Source of the DNA: Bacteroidales bacterium | GTDB lineage: Bacteria; Bacteroidota; Bacteroidia; Bacteroidales; UBA932 | DNA length: 5,412 bases | Reading direction: 5' to 3' | NCBI GenBank assembly: GCA_017548805.1 | Contig: JAFYZE010000291.1 | Location: forward strand, 1-5,412 | In this document: one piece after another, positions 4,529-5,412 of the stretch | Layout: the number at the start of each line of letters is the position of its first letter | How positions within the stretch are numbered: position 1 is the first letter of the stretch | Position numbers and translations under genes: made by a program | Notes under the pieces: generated by a model | Seen by the model: only the letters and a program-made list of their open reading frames with translations | Database searches by the model: none | Told to the model about the DNA's origin: nothing

Positions 4529-5014
4529 TTACAGATAGACAATTATATAATACAACATGAACCCGGAGGCTATAAGCTTGATGCCTGTGCCTCCGAGAAA
4601 TCCCATGAAAGCCCCGATGGAGGACTTGAACGACTCCCATGCGCCCTTGTCCTCGATGAAGAAATCGGCGAGGAATGCGCCAAGAAGCGTTCCGACGATA
4701 ATCCCGATCGGAGGGACGAACAGCCCGATGAAGAGACCGGCTATGGCTCCGCGGGCCGCGACCTTGGACCCTCCCGTGAGACGGGTGAAATAAGCCGGTA
4801 TCACGTAGTCCAGTATGGACACGATGACCGTGATGATGAGCCAGATGACAAGCAGTTTGGTCGTCATCGGGTCTCCGGAACCGTTAGTGCCCTTGGCCAG
4901 GTAGGCCAGGAGCATGCCCAGCCAGCCAAGAGGCGGGCCGGGAAGCCCCGGGATGACGCTTCCGGCTATGCCGATGACACCGGCAACGACGGCGAGGATG
5001 GCAAGAACGCTCAT
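4529..5014 (-). CDS. DUF456-type small integral membrane protein
   Basis: A 161-residue, very hydrophobic protein with about five membrane segments, roughly at 3-22, 28-41, 52-70, 88-118 (long, Gly-rich, possibly two passes) and 135-160. The GSVIPGLPGPPLGWLG block after the first segment and LDYVIPAYFTRLTGGSK (69-85) fit DUF456 proteins as I recall them. The Gly-rich GAIAGLFIGLFVPPIGIIVG region suggests tight helix packing. The family's function is not established. A charged loop, FIEDKGAWESFKS, separates the last segments. The start at 5014 was chosen over the ATG at 5050 because the extra 12 residues (MRRPWLRTKPSA) would overlap the upstream gene and precede the first membrane segment unnaturally. 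It starts 4 nt after the aminopeptidase stop and ends 8 nt before fabG, so it is embedded in the operon. Confidence 0.85.
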   Translation of the reverse strand: MSVLAILAVVAGVIGIAGSVIPGLPGPPLGWLGMLLAYLAKGTNGSGDPMTTKLLVIWLIITVIVSILDYVIPAYFTRLTGGSKVAARGAIAGLFIGLFVPPIGIIVGTLLGAFLADFFIEDKGAWESFKSSIGAFMGFLGGTGIKLIASGFMLYYIIVYL

Positions 5015-5018
5015 TGCG

Positions 5019-5412
5019 CTAGGCTTTGTCCGCAGCCATGGCCGCCTCAACGTCGTCGGGGGCTATGGGCAGGCGGTTGGCGCCGAGCCGGCGCGCACCT
5101 CCGGTAGTGATGAGGACGTCGTCCTCGAGCCTTATACCGCCGAAGTCGAAATAGGTCTCGAGCTTGCCGTAATTGACATAGCCTTTGTCCATTCCTTCAT
5201 CTTTCCACTGACGGATGAGGTCGGGGATGAAATAGATGCCGGGCTCGTCCGTGACGACGTTGCCGGGGACGAGCGGCCGGGCCATGCGGAGGCTGCCGAG
5301 GCCCAGCTGCGAGGAACGCTTCTGGCCGGGGCCGTAGCCGACGATGTTCTCGCCGAGGTCCTCCATGTCGTGGACGTCCAGGCCCATGTTGTGGCCCAGT
5401 CCGTGCGGCATG
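5019..5412 (-). CDS. pepP: C-terminal part of a Xaa-Pro aminopeptidase, M24B family (runs off the right edge)
   Basis: The last 130 or so residues of a metallopeptidase that removes N-terminal residues before proline. The visible part has PHGLGHNMGLDVHD, where the second His of HGLGH is a metal ligand and the His of VHD lines the active site. EPGIYF supplies the first Glu ligand and GGIRLEDDVLIT the second Glu. The two Asp ligands, expected further upstream in the protein, lie outside the window. The ATG at 5411 is internal: family members have the PHGLGH block deep in the protein, and the frame runs to the edge. The ending resembles Bacteroidales aminopeptidase P (ITTGGARRLG, then a short acidic tail). 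The cytoplasm is the usual location. It is the first gene of the visible operon; its promoter lies outside. Confidence 0.93.
   Translation of the reverse strand, partial: MPHGLGHNMGLDVHDMEDLGENIVGYGPGQKRSSQLGLGSLRMARPLVPGNVVTDEPGIYFIPDLIRQWKDEGMDKGYVNYGKLETYFDFGGIRLEDDVLITTGGARRLGANRLPIAPDDVEAAMAADKA

Noticed and set aside
4521..4640. A 40-residue N-terminal extension of FabG
   Set aside because: It overlaps the DUF456 gene in another frame, and the standard FabG N-terminus begins at the internal ATG at 4520.
5015..5050. A 12-residue N-terminal extension of the DUF456 protein
   Set aside because: It would overlap the end of the aminopeptidase gene, and the ATG at 5014 gives a normal start 4 nt after that gene's stop.

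Overview
The window looks like a chromosomal stretch from a Bacteroidales-type bacterium with fairly high GC. The evidence is a radical SAM/lipoprotein pair of a type known from Bacteroidetes, Bacteroidetes-like FabG and aminopeptidase P sequences, starts without clear Shine-Dalgarno sites, and a candidate promoter of the TTTG/TAnnTTTG kind. Every gene I can support is on the minus strand, so transcription runs from position 5412 towards 1.

Right block (5412 to 2858): four tightly packed genes, probably one transcript. In transcription order they are the C-terminal part of an M24B aminopeptidase P, a small DUF456-type membrane protein, the fatty-acid reductase FabG, and a ComF-type phosphoribosyltransferase. 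The gaps are 4, 8 and 28 nt. The ComF protein carries an unusual Ser/Arg-rich insertion of about 45 residues, and the DNA encoding it has a run of seven closely spaced G-tracts on the plus strand.

Middle block (2857 to 2256): a 602-nt stretch with no convincing gene. Its notable part is an array of four palindromic units (2365-2551). Each unit is 33 nt long, made of CCGTGCG, 17 variable bases and CGCACGG, and the units repeat every 51-52 nt. Short A-tracts on the plus strand sit at fixed places in the array, at intervals close to whole turns of the helix, which predicts curved DNA. A candidate promoter for the downstream operon overlaps the array's proximal end. Between the array and comF are two inverted repeats of unknown role.

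Left block (2255 to 241): a three-gene operon with overlapping or abutting genes. It encodes a radical SAM/SPASM enzyme, then two related small lipoproteins that are the natural candidates for its substrates. This matches the rSAM/lipoprotein system predicted in Bacteroidetes (families I recall as TIGR04133 and TIGR04134), whose modification chemistry I do not know to have been established. A strong intrinsic terminator (148-184) ends the operon. Beyond it, the first 38 codons of another gene run off the left edge.

The most interesting combination is the tandem-duplicated lipoprotein pair under one radical SAM enzyme, preceded by a phased, palindromic, probably curved upstream array that may be its control region.
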